Part shown: positions 18,645 to 26,773 of the stretch, one piece after another
Numbering within the stretch: the stretch's first letter is position 1
Layout: the number at the start of each line of letters is the position of its first letter
Assembly (NCBI GenBank): GCA_013203465.1
Contig: JABMNR010000200.1
Span: 19,081-83,080, forward strand
DNA length: 64,000 bases
Direction of reading: 5' to 3'
From: Alphaproteobacteria bacterium
Lineage (GTDB): Bacteria; Pseudomonadota; Alphaproteobacteria; Thalassobaculales; Thalassobaculaceae
The notes under the pieces: generated by a model
What the model was told of the DNA's origin: nothing
Seen by the model: only the letters and a program-made list of their open reading frames with translations
Databases searched by the model: none
Position numbers and translations under genes: made by a program

Positions 18645-18673
18645 CTTGAACCGCCGGATACAGATAACTATCT
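18645..18673 (+). promoter_or_regulatory. Candidate heat-shock (sigma-32-type) promoter of hsp20
   Basis: CTTGAA (18645-18650), the sigma-32 -35 consensus, is followed after 17 bp by CTATCT. The -10 match is partial. Transcription would begin near 18680, leaving a 5' leader of about 96 nt, the size expected for a ROSE thermometer. Confidence 0.5.
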
Positions 18674-18679
18674 GGAAAG

Positions 18680-18775
18680 TCGTCGGGATGCCCAGAGCGG
18701 GTTCCGGCAGTGACAAGCCCGGCCAAACGTGGCGGGTAAACCTAGAAACCACTTCGCTTCGAAGGAGGATGTGGC
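18680..18775 (+). promoter_or_regulatory. ROSE-like RNA thermometer in the hsp20 leader
   Basis: Just before the ATG, the leader contains TCGCT (18754-18758), matching the UYGCU signature of ROSE elements. It can pair with the ribosome binding site GGAGGA (18764-18769): U-A, C-G, a bulged G, C-G, U-A, with a GAA loop. An outer CCAC/GTGG stem (18749-18752 with 18771-18774) encloses it. Melting at high temperature would free the ribosome binding site. The upstream limit is set from the candidate promoter. Confidence 0.65.
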
Positions 18776-19258
18776 ATGCGTACGGTCGACTACACTCCCA
18801 TGTTCCGTTCCACCGTTGGCTTCGACCGGATGGCCCGTTTATTGGACCACGCGTTACGCGCGTCCGAAACCGGTAGCCAGCCGACATTCCCGCCTTACGA
18901 CATCGAGAAACTGGGTGAGGACGACTACCGGATCACCATGGCGGTCGCCGGTTTCTCGGAGAGCGACATCGACATCACCGTCGAGAACGGCACGCTCACC
19001 CTTTCCGGCCGGATCGAAAAGCCGGGGGCTGAAGGACAGGCTAAGGCCGAGCGCGCCTTCCTGCATCGCGGTATCGCGACCCGCGCGTTCGAACGGCGTT
19101 TCGACTTGGCGGATCACATTCGGGTCGGTGGCGCGTCGTTGGAGAACGGCCTGCTCCATGTCGACTTGGTCCGCGAAGTGCCGGAAGCGATGAAGCCGCG
19201 CAAGATCGCCATTGGCGGCGCGGAAGCCAAGGCTCTCGAGGCCAAGAAGGCCGCTTAA
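18776..19258 (+). CDS. Hsp20 family small heat-shock protein
   Basis: This is an ATP-independent holdase chaperone that binds unfolding proteins in the cytoplasm. The 160-aa product has an N-terminus like that of IbpA (VDYTPMFRSTVGFDRMARLLDHAL). Its alpha-crystallin domain spans roughly 36-140 (PPYDIEKLGEDDYRITMAVAGFSESDI...), with the strand GGASLENGLLHVDL. The tail is short, rich in Ala and Lys, and the IxI motif is KIAIGG. A strong AAGGAGG ribosome binding site lies within the predicted thermometer. Confidence 0.94.
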   Translation: MRTVDYTPMFRSTVGFDRMARLLDHALRASETGSQPTFPPYDIEKLGEDDYRITMAVAGFSESDIDITVENGTLTLSGRIEKPGAEGQAKAERAFLHRGIATRAFERRFDLADHIRVGGASLENGLLHVDLVREVPEAMKPRKIAIGGAEAKALEAKKAA

Positions 19259-19288
19259 CGCCCGACTGCCATACGGTAGTGGAACGGA

Positions 19289-19317
19289 GGCCGGTCCCAA
19301 ACGGGGCCGGCCTTCTT
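19289..19317 (+). terminator. Terminator after hsp20 (probably bidirectional)
   Basis: A 10-bp stem (19289-19298 with 19303-19312, loop AAAC) is followed by TTCTT on the plus strand. It lies between convergent hsp20 and the thioesterase gene and could serve both. Confidence 0.7.
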
Positions 19318-19771
19318 ACATTTTAATCGCTTCCATCGCCGCCCGCGCCCGCTCCGGGATAGGCACCGGCTTGCCGGACGCCTTGTCGACATAGACATGA
19401 ACGAAGTGACCGAAGGCGCGGATCGCCTCGTGGCCGTCGATGAACAAACCCACCTCGTAGGTCACCGACGACGTGCCGATGCGCGCCACCCGGATGCCGG
19501 CCTCCACCACGTCGGGAAAGGCGATCGGGCGTTTGTAGGAACACCGGGTCTCGACCACGAACCCCACGGTCTCGCCGTTCCGGTAATCCAAGCCGCCATG
19601 GACCATCATGTAATGGTTCACGACGGTATCGAAATACGAGTAGTACTCGACGTTGTTCACATGGCCATAGACGTCGTTGTCCATCCACCGGGTCGGAATC
19701 GACAGGAAATGGCGGTAGTCGGCTCGGGTTAACTCAACGGCTTCCGGCTCGGCCGTCCCGCGCGCGCTCAT
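19316..19771 (-). CDS. 4HBT-family acyl-CoA thioesterase (YbgC/FadM-like)
   Basis: This is a hot-dog-fold thioesterase of 151 aa. The active-site region reads TRWMDNDVYGHVNNVEYYSYFDTVV, where the Asp in MDND and the following GHVNN match YbgC/FadM enzymes. The second half has the strands VVEAGIRVARIGTSSVTYE and IRAFGHFVHVYVDK. It overlaps the upstream hydrolase gene by 4 bp, so the two are translationally coupled and probably act in one pathway. Its substrate cannot be told from sequence. It is distinct from the Tol-linked ybgC at 1.1 kb. Confidence 0.9.
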   Translation of the reverse strand: MSARGTAEPEAVELTRADYRHFLSIPTRWMDNDVYGHVNNVEYYSYFDTVVNHYMMVHGGLDYRNGETVGFVVETRCSYKRPIAFPDVVEAGIRVARIGTSSVTYEVGLFIDGHEAIRAFGHFVHVYVDKASGKPVPIPERARAAMEAIKM

Positions 19772-20571
19772 ACGGCCTTGCCTCTCAGGAAATCACGCAT
19801 CGCATCCAGCGTCTCATCCGGGCGTTCCAGCGACATCATGTGACCGGTCGCCGGCAACACCGTCAGACGGGCGTCGACCAGCGCCTCGATCAGTGGGCCG
19901 ACACCCTTGGATGGGGTCATGCGATCATCGTCGCCGGCGATCACAAGTGCCGGGCAGCGCACGCCCGCCGCCGCTTCAAGCGCCCGGCCGTAGCCGTTCG
20001 AGGCCCGCAGATCGATGCCCAGCGGACCGCGCAGACCGCGCTCCAGCACCCGTAATCCCGCGCCCGACACCCACGATCCCGGCGCCCGGTTGCCGCCGAT
20101 CTGCGCCGGCCGGCCGAAGCCCCAACCGATCATGGTTTCAACCGCGCGGTGATCACCGGCATCCGCCGCCGCTTGCAGATCCGGGTGCACCCCCATGACC
20201 GGCACCACACCCAGCATGATCAGCGCCAGCGCCGCCTCACCGGCCAAGGCGGCGGCTTCCAGGGCCACCAATGCTCCCATGGAATGCCCGACGAAGGCCG
20301 CCCGCGTGCCCGCCACCGCCGCAAGCGCCCGGCTGCTCCAGGCGGCCATGTCCAGCACCGTCTGCAGCGCCGGGCCGGCGCTCTCGCCATGGCCCGGCAG
20401 GTCGAGCGCCAGCACCGACCAGCCATGGTGGGCGAAGTAGCGGGTCTGCAGTGTCCAGACCGTGTGATCCATCCCCGCGCCATGGATGAAGACCATCGCC
20501 GGTCGCGCCGGATCGAAGGGCCGCCCACCGGTCGCGGCGAACGCGGCCTTGCCGTCGACGTCGAACCGCAT
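19768..20571 (-). CDS. Alpha/beta-fold hydrolase
   Basis: The product is 267 aa with the canonical fold: oxyanion-hole motif HGAGMDHTVW near residues 30-39, DLPGHGES, the nucleophile elbow GHSMG with Ser97, an acidic residue near IAGDDDRMTP, and the catalytic His in ATGHMMSLERP. It is cytoplasmic, with no signal peptide. It lies between metY (3 bp) and the thioesterase gene (4-bp overlap). Its substrate is unknown. Confidence 0.9.
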   Translation of the reverse strand: MRFDVDGKAAFAATGGRPFDPARPAMVFIHGAGMDHTVWTLQTRYFAHHGWSVLALDLPGHGESAGPALQTVLDMAAWSSRALAAVAGTRAAFVGHSMGALVALEAAALAGEAALALIMLGVVPVMGVHPDLQAAADAGDHRAVETMIGWGFGRPAQIGGNRAPGSWVSGAGLRVLERGLRGPLGIDLRASNGYGRALEAAAGVRCPALVIAGDDDRMTPSKGVGPLIEALVDARLTVLPATGHMMSLERPDETLDAMRDFLRGKAV

Positions 20572-20574
20572 GGA

Positions 20575-21915
20575 TTAGTCGTCCCCGCCCGCCGCCGACC
20601 CGACAGCACCGATCCGGGTGGTGCGGGTGGCCGCCCGCAACGCCTGCTTCAAGTCCTCGATCAGATCCTTCGGGTCTTCCAGACCAACCGACAGCCGCAC
20701 CAGATCCTCGGTCAAACCGGCCGCCTCCATGGTTTTGGCGTCCAGTTGCTGGTGGGTCGTGCTGGCCGGATGCAGGACCAGGGATTTGGCGTCACCGACA
20801 TTGGCCAGATGCGACCACAGCCGCAGCCCCTCGATGAACACGCGGCCGGCCTCGCGCCCACCCTTGATCCCGAAGGCGATCATCGAGCCGGCTCCCTTCG
20901 GCAACAGCCGGTCGGCGATCGCCTTATCGGGGTGATCCTCCAGCTCGGGATAGGCGACCCACGCGACCTCCTCGGCGCCGCGCAGGAAATCGACCACCGC
21001 CCGAGCGTTCGCCACGTGCCGGTCCATGCGCAGCGGCAAGGTTTCGATCCCCTGAAGAATGTAGAATGCGTTGGCCGGGCTCATGCTGGCGCCAAAGTCG
21101 CGCAAGCCCTCGGCCCGCGCGCGCATCAGAAAGGCCTGGGGGCCATACTCCTCGGCGAAATCGAGGCCGTGATAGCCGGCGTAGGGTTCGGTCAGGGTTG
21201 GAAACTTGCCCGAGGCTTCCCAATCGAAGGTACCGCCGTCAACCATCACACCGCCCAGCGCCACACCGTGCCCGCCCAGCCATTTGGTGGCCGAATGCAT
21301 GACCAGATCGGCACCGTGATCGATCGGCCGGCAGAGATGCGGGGTGGCGAAGGTGCTGTCGACCATCAGCGGCACGCCGGCCTGGTGGGCGATTTCGGCC
21401 ATGGCGGGAATGTCCATCACCTCCAAGCCGGGATTGCCGATGGTTTCGCCGAAGAGCATCCGGGTGTCCGGCCGGATCGCCCTGCGGAAGCCGTCCAGGT
21501 CGCGCGGATGAACCTTGGTGGTCTCGATCCCGAACCGCGGCAGGGTATGGCTGAACAGGTTGTGGCTGCCGCCATACAGCGCCGAGGAAGATACAATGTG
21601 TCCGCCCTGGCCCATCAGGGTCGCGATTCCGAGGAACAGCGCCGCGTGCCCACTGGCCGTGGCGATCGCACCGACCCCGCCTTCCAGCGCCGCCACCCGC
21701 TCTTCCAGGACGGCGACGGTCGGGTTGGAAATCCGCGAGTAGATGTGGCCCGCGCGTTCCAGGTTGAACAGCGAGGCGGCGTGTTCCACATCACGAAACA
21801 CATAGGAGGTGGTCTGGTAGATCGGCACCGCGCGCGCCCCCGTGGCGGGGTCCGGTTGCTGGCCGGCATGCAGGCTTAGGGTGTCGAAGCCGAAGACGTT
21901 CCCATCCGAGCTCAT
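20575..21915 (-). CDS. metY: O-acetylhomoserine aminocarboxypropyltransferase (MetY)
   Basis: This PLP enzyme makes homocysteine (or methionine) directly from O-acetylhomoserine and sulfide. The start at MSSDGNVFGFDTLSLHAGQ gives 446 aa, the normal length, and a GGAGG ribosome binding site precedes it. The PLP lysine is Lys211 in MHSATKWLGGHG; other motifs are YSRISNPTV near residue 59 and VDSTFATPHL. The frame stays open upstream into the leader, but that part is not conserved. A promoter and a leader of about 210 nt precede it. The two genes downstream are closely spaced. Confidence 0.93.
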   Translation of the reverse strand: MSSDGNVFGFDTLSLHAGQQPDPATGARAVPIYQTTSYVFRDVEHAASLFNLERAGHIYSRISNPTVAVLEERVAALEGGVGAIATASGHAALFLGIATLMGQGGHIVSSSALYGGSHNLFSHTLPRFGIETTKVHPRDLDGFRRAIRPDTRMLFGETIGNPGLEVMDIPAMAEIAHQAGVPLMVDSTFATPHLCRPIDHGADLVMHSATKWLGGHGVALGGVMVDGGTFDWEASGKFPTLTEPYAGYHGLDFAEEYGPQAFLMRARAEGLRDFGASMSPANAFYILQGIETLPLRMDRHVANARAVVDFLRGAEEVAWVAYPELEDHPDKAIADRLLPKGAGSMIAFGIKGGREAGRVFIEGLRLWSHLANVGDAKSLVLHPASTTHQQLDAKTMEAAGLTEDLVRLSVGLEDPKDLIEDLKQALRAATRTTRIGAVGSAAGGDD

Positions 21916-22125
21916 GGCGACGATCCTCCGAAGTGAACGAAATTGTCCCGACGCGACATAAACATTCCTGATCGGGTCGATGGTCGTCAGTGTAGTCGAT
22001 CCAACCTGGACACGTCGCGGCAAACCGGGAGGGTTATTTTTCTGAAAATTCAAACGGTTACGGGGCCACGCATTACCGCGACCCCGTCCGTTCTTGCGCG
22101 TGAGGCTCCCTGCCCAACTTGCTTT
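21916..22125 (-). promoter_or_regulatory. Long structured 5' leader of metY
   Basis: About 210 nt separate the predicted transcription start from the metY ATG. On the minus strand the leader shows a hairpin with arms GCCCAA/TTGGGC near its 5' end. A second hairpin has arms GGGGTC/GGCCCC, and a third stem pairs CGCGAC with GTCGCG across about 60 nt. A seven-codon frame (MRGPVTV) lies inside the second hairpin region. I could not match it to a known SAM riboswitch class. It may be a riboswitch, an attenuator or simply a long leader. Confidence 0.4.
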
Positions 22126-22131
22126 GGGCGG

Positions 22132-22160
22132 ACGCTAGCGAGGCCTACCGGGGTCGTCAA
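22132..22160 (-). promoter_or_regulatory. Sigma-70-type promoter of metY
   Basis: On the minus strand TTGACG and TAGCGT are separated by 17 bp. It lies downstream of the DUF1192 gene and points at metY. Confidence 0.55.
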
Positions 22161-22220
22161 GCGGAGTCATGCGGCCAATTCATCACATTTGCCGGATGTT
22201 CAAAATTCGACATCGCGACT

Positions 22221-22403
22221 CTATTTCTTGAACAATGCGTCCGCCGCCGACGCGACACCGCGCTTCTGTTCAATCATCGCGCGGGCGCGGCCGATCTCGG
22301 CCTCCATCGCCGTGATATAGAGCTCCAGGTCCTCGACGTTCCACGTTGACAGATCCTTGGGTTTTTTCGGCTTCTTACCAGGCTCCAGCTCCTCCAGGTC
22401 CAT
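22221..22403 (-). CDS. DUF1192 family small protein
   Basis: This is a 60-aa protein typical of DUF1192 in alphaproteobacteria. It has an acidic N-terminus, a Lys/Pro segment, then the conserved helix VEDLELYITAMEAEIGRARAMIEQKR and the C-terminal ASAADALFKK. The helix should form a short coiled coil. The function is unknown. It is divergent from trcR, a frequent companion region of conserved alphaproteobacterial genes. Confidence 0.88.
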   Translation of the reverse strand: MDLEELEPGKKPKKPKDLSTWNVEDLELYITAMEAEIGRARAMIEQKRGVASAADALFKK

Positions 22404-22457
22404 CGATCGTCTCCCAGATAGTCGTCATCGCGCTACGATACGAAAACCGCCCGACCG

Positions 22458-22483
22458 GATCGAGACCCATGATCGAGACCCAT
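22458..22483 (+). repeat. 13-bp perfect tandem duplication
   Basis: GATCGAGACCCAT occurs twice head to tail between the divergent DUF1192 and trcR genes, upstream of the trcR promoter. It may be a doubled regulator site or a slippage product. Confidence 0.75.
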
Positions 22484-22506
22484 GTACGTGCTGGCCGAGT
22501 TTCACG

Positions 22507-22534
22507 TTGCCGACGAACCGCTTCTGACTATATA
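22507..22534 (+). promoter_or_regulatory. Candidate trcR promoter
   Basis: TTGCCG and TATATA are separated by 16 bp, about 78 bp upstream of the trcR start. The -10 box is strong and the -35 box moderate. Confidence 0.45.
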
Positions 22535-22611
22535 TGACCTGAATTCCTTCTTTAGGGTCCGAGTTTGATACGCGGCCATGCGCATGGCGACATGGCCGAA
22601 GGGAGAAAGTA

Positions 22612-23199
22612 ATGGCGCACCCATTGATGCCAAAGGCCACCGCTGTTTGGCTGATCGACAACACCGCGCTCACCTTCGAGCAGATCGCCGATTTTTGCGA
22701 ACTCCATGTGCTGGAGATTCAGGCCATCGCCGACGGCGAGGTGAACGGCGGGATTCAAGGTTTCGACCCGATACTCAACGGTCAGATCACCCGCGAGGAA
22801 CTGGAGCGCTGCCAGAAAGATTCGTCGGCCCGGCTCGAAATGGCCACGAACAATCTGCCGAAACCGGCCTCGAAGACCAAGGGACCGCGGTACATCCCAG
22901 TCGCCAAGCGCGGGGACAAGCCGGACGCCATCGCCTGGTTGTTGAAGCACCATCATGAGCTCAAGGATGTGCAGATCGCGCGGCTGATCGGCACCACCAA
23001 GGACACCATCAACAAGGTGCGCGACCGCAGCCATTGGAACAGCCCGCAAATTCAGGCGCGCCATCCGGTGATCCTGGGGCTGTGCTCGCAGAAGGATCTG
23101 GACGCAGCGGTCGAGAAATCGGGCGGCACCCAGGTGGCGGTCGAAGCGCAGATCCAGTCGGTGGACGAGTTGCCGGACCGGATTCGCACGAATTTCTAG
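22612..23199 (+). CDS. trcR: TrcR-like cell-cycle transcriptional regulator (DUF1013)
   Basis: DUF1013 proteins are near-universal in alphaproteobacteria; the Caulobacter member TrcR is a cell-cycle-regulated transcription factor. The 195-aa product has the conserved N-terminus LMPKATAVWLIDNTALTFEQIADFC. The central part contains GPRYIPVAKRGDKPDAIAWLL, and a helix-turn-helix-like segment reads LKDVQIARLIGTTKDTINKVRDR. The C-terminal part begins SHWNSPQIQARHPVILGLC. A GGGAGAAAG ribosome binding site precedes the ATG. Confidence 0.92.
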   Translation: MAHPLMPKATAVWLIDNTALTFEQIADFCELHVLEIQAIADGEVNGGIQGFDPILNGQITREELERCQKDSSARLEMATNNLPKPASKTKGPRYIPVAKRGDKPDAIAWLLKHHHELKDVQIARLIGTTKDTINKVRDRSHWNSPQIQARHPVILGLCSQKDLDAAVEKSGGTQVAVEAQIQSVDELPDRIRTNF

Positions 23200-23208
23200 C
23201 GCACGATC

Positions 23209-23245
23209 AACGTAATCTGAATCACATCATGATCCAGATTACGTT
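23209..23245. repeat. AT-rich palindrome between trcR and an acetyltransferase gene
   Basis: A perfect 11-bp inverted repeat (23209-23219 with 23235-23245, arms AACGTAATCTG/CAGATTACGTT) has an inner ATCA/TGAT pairing. It sits 10 bp after the trcR stop between convergent genes and is clearly poorer in GC than its surroundings. There is no T-run, so it may be a REP-like element or a processing hairpin rather than a simple terminator. Confidence 0.7.
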
Positions 23246-23257
23246 GTGAATCCGGCT

Positions 23258-23992
23258 CTAGGCGCCCGGTTGCACCAGCGCCGCGCGGGTAAGCTCGGAC
23301 AGGCTTATCCGCTGCCGCCCCTCGGCATCGAAGTTGGCGGAGTCGAGCCAGGTCTCGAACGCCGTCTTCAGCGCCGGCCACTCGGTATCGAGAATCGAAT
23401 ACCACGCTGTGTCGCGGTTGCGGCCCTTATAGATCGTGGCTTGGCGGAACAATCCCTCGTAGGAAAACCCCAAACGTTTCGCCGCCGCGTTCGACGGCGC
23501 GTTCAGGTTGTCGCATTTCCACTCGTAGCGGCGATAGCCAAGCGCGTCGAACACCCGCGCCATCATCAGGAACATGGTCTCGGTCGCCATCACCGTGCGC
23601 TGTAGCGCTGGTGAGAAAGTAATGAACCCCACCTCGATCACGCCCACCTTGGGCTCGATCCGCAGGTAGCTGGCGACGCCCAACGCCGTGCCGTTCGTCT
23701 GATCGATCGCCGTGAAGAACAGCGGATCGGCGCTGGCTTCGCACCCTTTGAGCCAAGCATCAAAACCCGGCCGGTCGTCGTTGAACGGCCCGGCCGGCAG
23801 ATAGGTCCACAGCCGGCCCTCGGCATCGGCGCCATACGCCGCGAACAGATCACCGCCATGCGCCGCTGCGTCGAGTGGCTCCAAGCGCACCGTCCGCCCC
23901 TGCATCGGGGTGCGCGCCGGCGGAGTGGCGCCGGTCCAACCCGGCACCGGGAAGCCGATCGGCTGATCAAGGTGGTTGGTTCGGACGGTCAT
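23258..23992 (-). CDS. GNAT acetyltransferase (RimJ/RimL type)
   Basis: The 244-aa product has the pattern of RimJ/RimL-like N-acetyltransferases that act on proteins or small amines. It shows GRTVRLEPLDAAAHGGDLFAA near residues 32-52, PLFFTAIDQTNGTALGVASYLRI, VIEVGFITFSPALQRTVMATE, and the C-terminal NAPSNAAAKRLGFSYEGLFRQA typical of the acetyl-CoA end of the fold. It is a single gene convergent with trcR. The substrate is unknown. Confidence 0.88.
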   Translation of the reverse strand: MTVRTNHLDQPIGFPVPGWTGATPPARTPMQGRTVRLEPLDAAAHGGDLFAAYGADAEGRLWTYLPAGPFNDDRPGFDAWLKGCEASADPLFFTAIDQTNGTALGVASYLRIEPKVGVIEVGFITFSPALQRTVMATETMFLMMARVFDALGYRRYEWKCDNLNAPSNAAAKRLGFSYEGLFRQATIYKGRNRDTAWYSILDTEWPALKTAFETWLDSANFDAEGRQRISLSELTRAALVQPGA

Positions 23993-24087
23993 GCGCGGTC
24001 TCCAAGCAGCAAAGTTTGGTCCTACTGATTATTCAGCCGCGCGCAATACCCGTAGAGCCAACGCCCCCTGTGCAAGCCGGACCAAGT

Positions 24088-24870
24088 TTAGCCACCGGTC
24101 TTCGGCACCACCTGGCTGAGCGCCAGACGGCCGCCGTCGGGATAGATGGTCTGGCCGGTCATGTAGCTGGCGTCGTCGGAGGCGAGGAACAGCGCGCAGG
24201 CGGCGATCTCCGCCGGTTCGGCCGGACGGCCAAGCGGCGTGCGCGCCTTGACCCGATCCATCGCCCCGGGGTCGGTCAGGATGGCGGAGCGGAACATGTC
24301 CGTCGCCACGCTGCCGGGGCCGATGGCGTTGACCCGGATGCCGTGCGGCGCGAGTTCGATCGCCATGGTCTTGGTCAGTTGGCCCACCCCGCCCTTGGAG
24401 GCGTTATAGGCGGCGAGTCCGTAGGGCACGATCACCGCGTTGACCGAGGCGGTGTTGACGATCACCCCCGGGATGCCACGCTCGACCATGCGCCGGGCCG
24501 CCTCTTGCCCGGTCAGGAACACACCTTTCAAGTTGACCGCGATCACCCGGTCGAAGGTGGCGTCGTCCAGCTCCAGGAACGGGGTGTTGTGAATGATCCC
24601 GGCGTTGGCGGCGACAATGTCGAGCGAGCCGTAGGACTCCAGCGCCCGATCCATCAATGCCGTGACCTGGGACCGGTCGGTCACATCACAGGCGACGAAC
24701 CGTGCCTCGCCACCCGCGGTCTTGATCCGGCCGACCGTTTCATCGCCCGCCATCGGATCGGTATCGGCGACCACCACCTTCGCACCCTCGGCGGCGAACC
24801 GCTCAGCCATGGCGGCACCGATCCCGCGCGCCGCCCCGGTGATGACGGCGACCTTGCCTTGCAAGCGCAT
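24088..24870 (-). CDS. Short-chain dehydrogenase/reductase
   Basis: This is a classical SDR of 260 aa that uses NAD(H) or NADP(H). The cofactor motif TGAARGIG is at residues 11-18, NAG at 89-91, and the catalytic Ser142, Tyr155 and Lys159 (YNASK) are present. The end reads GQTIYPDGG. Asp36 after the second strand suggests NAD preference. It is 4 bp downstream of the PrpE-like gene, so a step on an acyl-derived substrate is plausible. The in-frame extension upstream overlaps prpE and is not used. Confidence 0.92.
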   Translation of the reverse strand: MRLQGKVAVITGAARGIGAAMAERFAAEGAKVVVADTDPMAGDETVGRIKTAGGEARFVACDVTDRSQVTALMDRALESYGSLDIVAANAGIIHNTPFLELDDATFDRVIAVNLKGVFLTGQEAARRMVERGIPGVIVNTASVNAVIVPYGLAAYNASKGGVGQLTKTMAIELAPHGIRVNAIGPGSVATDMFRSAILTDPGAMDRVKARTPLGRPAEPAEIAACALFLASDDASYMTGQTIYPDGGRLALSQVVPKTGG

Positions 24871-24874
24871 GAGT

Positions 24875-26773
24875 TCAGCCTTTCTTCGCGTAGCCGATGG
24901 CCAGGAGCGACTCTCTGATCTCGTCCAGGATCGCGGGATCGTCGATCGTCGCCGGCATGTTGAAGCTCTCGCCGTCGGCGATCTTCTGCATGGTCGCGCG
25001 CAGAATCTTGCCGGACCGGGTTTTCGGCAGGCGGGGCACCACGGTCGCCTGTTTGAAGGCGGCCACAGGGCCGATCCGGTCGCGGACCATTTGCACCACA
25101 TCCTTGATGATCGCGTCGTGCGCGCGGGTGACCCCGTCCTTCAGGATCAAAAACCCGAGCGGCACCTGACCCTTCAGGTCGTCGGCCACGCCGATGACGG
25201 CGCATTCCGCCACATCCTGGTGGTTGGCCAGCACCTCCTCCATGCCGCCCGTGGACAGCCGGTGGCCGGCCACGTTGATGATGTCGTCGGTGCGCGACAT
25301 CACGTGGATGTAGCCGTCGGAGTCGACGATCCCGGCGTCGCCGGTCTGGTAGTAGCCGGGATATTCCGCCATGTAGCTGTCGACGAAACGCTGATCGTTG
25401 TGCCACAGGGTCGGCAGCGCGGCCGGCGCCATCGGCAGCTTGATCGCCAACGCGCCGATCTCGCCCGGCGGCATCTCGGCCCCCTCCGGCGACAGGGCGT
25501 GAACCTCGTAACCCGGCACCGGCCGCGTCGGCGAGCCCGGCTTGAACGGCAGCAGCTCGATCCCCAGACAGTTCGACGCGATGGGCGAGCCGGTCTCGGT
25601 CTGCCACCAATTGTCGATCACCGGCACCTTCAACATGTTCTGCGCCCAGGCCAGGGTGTCCGGGTCGCAGCGCTCGCCCGCCAGGAATTGCGCCTTGAAG
25701 TGGGACATGTCGTATTGCGCCAGCAGCTTGCCCTCGGGGTCTTCCTTCTTGATCGCGCGCAGGGCGGTGGGGGCGGTGAACATGCCCTTGACCTTGTGCT
25801 GGCTGATCACACGCCAGAACGCGCCGGCATCCGGCGTGCCGACCGGCTTGCCCTCGTACAGCACGGTGGTGCAGCCGTGGAACAGCGGCGCGTAGACGAT
25901 GTAGGAATGGCCGACCACCCAACCAACGTCGGAGGCCGCCCAGTACACATCCCCCGGCTGCATGCCGTAGATGTTCGGCATCGTCCATTTCAGGGTCACC
26001 AGATGGCCGCCGGTCGCCCGCACCACGCCTTTTGGAATCCCCGTCGTGCCGGAGGTGTAGAGGATATAGGCCGGGTCGGTCGCCTTGACCGGCACGCACT
26101 CGGCCGGCTCAACGGTGGCCTCGGCGTCCTCCCACAGCAGGTCGCGGCCCGCGACCATCGTCGCCTCGGCCTGCGGCCGCTGCTTGATGATGCAGCGGTC
26201 CGGCTTGTGGGTCGCCAGCCCGATCGCCGAGTCCAACAGCGATTTGTACGGGATCACCCGCTGACCCTCGATACCGCAGGAGGCGGAGACGATGACCTTG
26301 GGTGTGGCGTCGTCGATCCGGGTCGCCAGCTCCTTGGCCGCGAAACCGCCGAACACCACCGAATGAACCGCCCCGATCCGGGTACACGCCAGCATCGCCA
26401 CCACCGCCTCGGGGATCATCGGCATGTACAGGATCACCCGGTCGCCATAGCCGACGCCCTGCGCCGCCAACGCCCCGGCGAACCGCGCAACCCGGTCCTT
26501 CAACTCGGCGTAGGTAATCGTGGCGACGGTTTCGGTGACCGGGCTGTCGTAGATGATCGCCGGCCGCTCGCCATGCCCCTCGTCCACGTGCCGATCGACC
26601 GCGTTGTAGCAGGTGTTGATCTCGCCGCCCTCGAACCAGCGGTAGAACGGCGGGGTGTCGTCGTTCAGCACCCGGTCCCAGCGTTTGGTCCAGACCACGT
26701 CCTCCGCCGCCTCGGCCCAGAACGCGTGCGGGTCCGCCTGCCAGCGGCCGTAGACCTCGTCGAACCGGCCCAT
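24875..26773 (-). CDS. prpE: Propionyl-CoA synthetase (PrpE-like acyl-CoA synthetase)
   Basis: This is an ANL-superfamily enzyme that activates propionate (or another short carboxylate) to its CoA thioester through an acyl-adenylate. The product is 632 aa. Motifs include the P-loop YTSGTTGIPKG, the WWQTETG motif, YYQTGDAG, the hinge SRTDDIINVAGHRLS, and the C-terminal PKTRSGKILR with the adenylation lysine. It resembles PrpE/ACSS3 more than acetyl-CoA synthetase. Its ATG is preceded by GGGAGGATGATC. The SDR follows in the same operon. Confidence 0.9.
   Translation of the reverse strand: MGRFDEVYGRWQADPHAFWAEAAEDVVWTKRWDRVLNDDTPPFYRWFEGGEINTCYNAVDRHVDEGHGERPAIIYDSPVTETVATITYAELKDRVARFAGALAAQGVGYGDRVILYMPMIPEAVVAMLACTRIGAVHSVVFGGFAAKELATRIDDATPKVIVSASCGIEGQRVIPYKSLLDSAIGLATHKPDRCIIKQRPQAEATMVAGRDLLWEDAEATVEPAECVPVKATDPAYILYTSGTTGIPKGVVRATGGHLVTLKWTMPNIYGMQPGDVYWAASDVGWVVGHSYIVYAPLFHGCTTVLYEGKPVGTPDAGAFWRVISQHKVKGMFTAPTALRAIKKEDPEGKLLAQYDMSHFKAQFLAGERCDPDTLAWAQNMLKVPVIDNWWQTETGSPIASNCLGIELLPFKPGSPTRPVPGYEVHALSPEGAEMPPGEIGALAIKLPMAPAALPTLWHNDQRFVDSYMAEYPGYYQTGDAGIVDSDGYIHVMSRTDDIINVAGHRLSTGGMEEVLANHQDVAECAVIGVADDLKGQVPLGFLILKDGVTRAHDAIIKDVVQMVRDRIGPVAAFKQATVVPRLPKTRSGKILRATMQKIADGESFNMPATIDDPAILDEIRESLLAIGYAKKG

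Noticed and set aside
21916..22125. A SAM-II riboswitch call for the metY leader
   Set aside because: Stems are present, but I could not line up the conserved core and pseudoknot of SAM-II, so it is listed only as an unassigned leader.
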